This document shows positions 32,296 to 32,791 of a stretch of DNA of 32,791 nucleotides, one piece after another; position 1 is the first letter of the stretch, and each line of letters starts with the position of its first letter. This DNA is from a virus: IMG/VR virus record IMGVR_UViG_3300006990_000098, positions 1-32,791 of that record; one strand, given 5' to 3'. A program made the position numbers and the translations under genes. The notes under the pieces were generated by a model. The model saw only the letters and a program-made list of their open reading frames with translations, made no database searches and had not been told where the DNA came from.

Positions 32296-32460
32296 TCAGT
32301 CCTCAAAGGTTGGGATGGCGGCGACTGCCTCATCGTGCCAGAGTTCTGCCATCTGACCAGCGATAGCGAAGGCAGACGAACCGATGGGGTGATCTGCTGT
32401 GCTGTTGTTCATGGTCCAGACGATGCGGCGGGTCTGGATGTCGGTGCTCATGCTGTACAT
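32296..32460 (-). CDS. Small hypothetical protein (54 aa)
   Basis: ATG at 32460 and TGA at 32298-32296. The protein reads MYSMSTDIQTRRIVWTMNNS, then a region with AIAGQMAELWHDEAV and the end AAIPTFED. A second ATG three codons on is an equally possible start; neither has a good binding site. It lies 39 bases after the DUF7249-like gene and 4 bases before the 63-aa gene. No family recognised. GC-rich codon choice matches its two neighbours. Confidence 0.55.
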   Translation of the reverse strand: MYSMSTDIQTRRIVWTMNNSTADHPIGSSAFAIAGQMAELWHDEAVAAIPTFED

Positions 32461-32499
32461 GGAAAGAATGCGAAGGGGTCAGGGTGTGGGGCGTGTGCC

Positions 32500-32748
32500 C
32501 TAGGAGAGTTCTGCCATCATCTCGTTCATCTCATCGGCGTTGATCTTAGGATCGTTCCATGCCACGCCGTCCTCAGTCTTGCCGAGCATCCGTCCGATCT
32601 GACCGTCAGTCATGCAGCGAACGAACTTTTCCCATGGGGTCTCGCCTTCGGCATACTTGACACACGCGATGGCGGTGTTGTAGAGAAACTCATCGTTCCC
32701 GATCCAAAGGGAAGCGTTCCAAGTCTCGTAGTTTGCCCAACCGTTCAT
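32500..32748 (-). CDS. DUF7249-like protein (NGWANYETW family, 82 aa)
   Basis: The chosen start at 32748 gives MNGWANYETWNASLWIGNDE, the typical beginning of this small family found in many phages and some bacteria, and AGGAC sits five bases upstream. An in-frame ATG at 32787 would add 13 residues that do not fit the family. The rest is helical and acidic (NDPKINADEMNEMMAELS at the end). The function is unknown; it has no membrane segment or catalytic motif I can name. It belongs to the GC-rich group of three small genes. Confidence 0.75.
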   Translation of the reverse strand: MNGWANYETWNASLWIGNDEFLYNTAIACVKYAEGETPWEKFVRCMTDGQIGRMLGKTEDGVAWNDPKINADEMNEMMAELS

Positions 32749-32791
32749 GATGTCCTGTGCGTTTGTTCTTTTAAAGTCTAGTCGCAACTCC

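Noticed and set aside
32254-32781. 175-aa plus-strand open frame
   Set aside because: It runs antisense through three minus-strand genes that have family resemblance or binding sites. Long antisense frames are expected in GC-rich DNA.

Overview
The window is part of the genome of a T4-like marine cyanophage (cyanomyovirus), almost certainly from the virion baseplate/tail region. Supporting this are a recognisable baseplate series gp25 - gp6 - (gp7 position) - gp8, a PAAR spike-tip protein, a DUF4815 giant structural protein, a tail fibre carrying the cyanophage motif around 'IELGTSGSPSD', T4-type late promoters (TATAAATA), a glutaredoxin, a 2-oxoglutarate oxygenase and a phage-encoded tRNA. 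Every gene I accept is on the minus strand, so the biological reading order is from high to low coordinates. Plus-strand open frames are shadows of these genes.

Layout in transcription order. (1) 32.79-32.10 kb: three small genes (a DUF7249-like 'NGWANYETW' protein and two small unknowns) in visibly GC-rich DNA (34 of 60 bases in one line I counted), closed by a UUCG-loop hairpin. (2) 32.10-31.69 kb: a mostly gene-free stretch of about 400 bases in AT-rich DNA, holding a clean tRNA with anticodon CAT, five TTAGA words spaced exactly 10 bp apart next to it, and an imperfect direct repeat. (3) 31.69-30.77 kb: a chain of small genes linked by overlaps (55-aa acidic protein, glutaredoxin, 48-aa, 60-aa and 65-aa proteins). 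(4) 30.78-25.41 kb: a 345-aa probable virion protein, a T4 gp5.4-like PAAR protein, and a 1344-aa protein with three Ig-like domains and three glycine-rich blocks, a good adhesin candidate. (5) 25.41-24.08 kb: a cassette of four overlapping genes headed by a strong sigma70-type promoter that contains the stop codon of the adhesin gene: a basic 47-aa protein, a 32-aa protein, a 149-aa unknown and a 2OG-Fe(II) oxygenase. (6) 24.05-0.12 kb: the late baseplate/fibre block gp25, gp6, a 3325-aa gp7-position protein, gp8, a 2524-aa DUF4815 protein, a 67-aa coiled-coil protein and a 744-aa tail fibre, with perfect TATAAATA boxes before gp25 and gp8. (7) The left edge: a perfect-consensus sigma70 promoter (TTGACA-N17-TATAAT) and the first 23 codons of the next gene.

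Most of the window is therefore a late structural operon. It is punctuated by two host-type promoters placed directly on or after stop codons, which suggests that small accessory cassettes can be transcribed early, independently of the late programme. The least explained parts are the four-gene cassette at 25.4-24.1 kb, the helically phased TTAGA array beside the tRNA, and the change in base composition near 32.09 kb.
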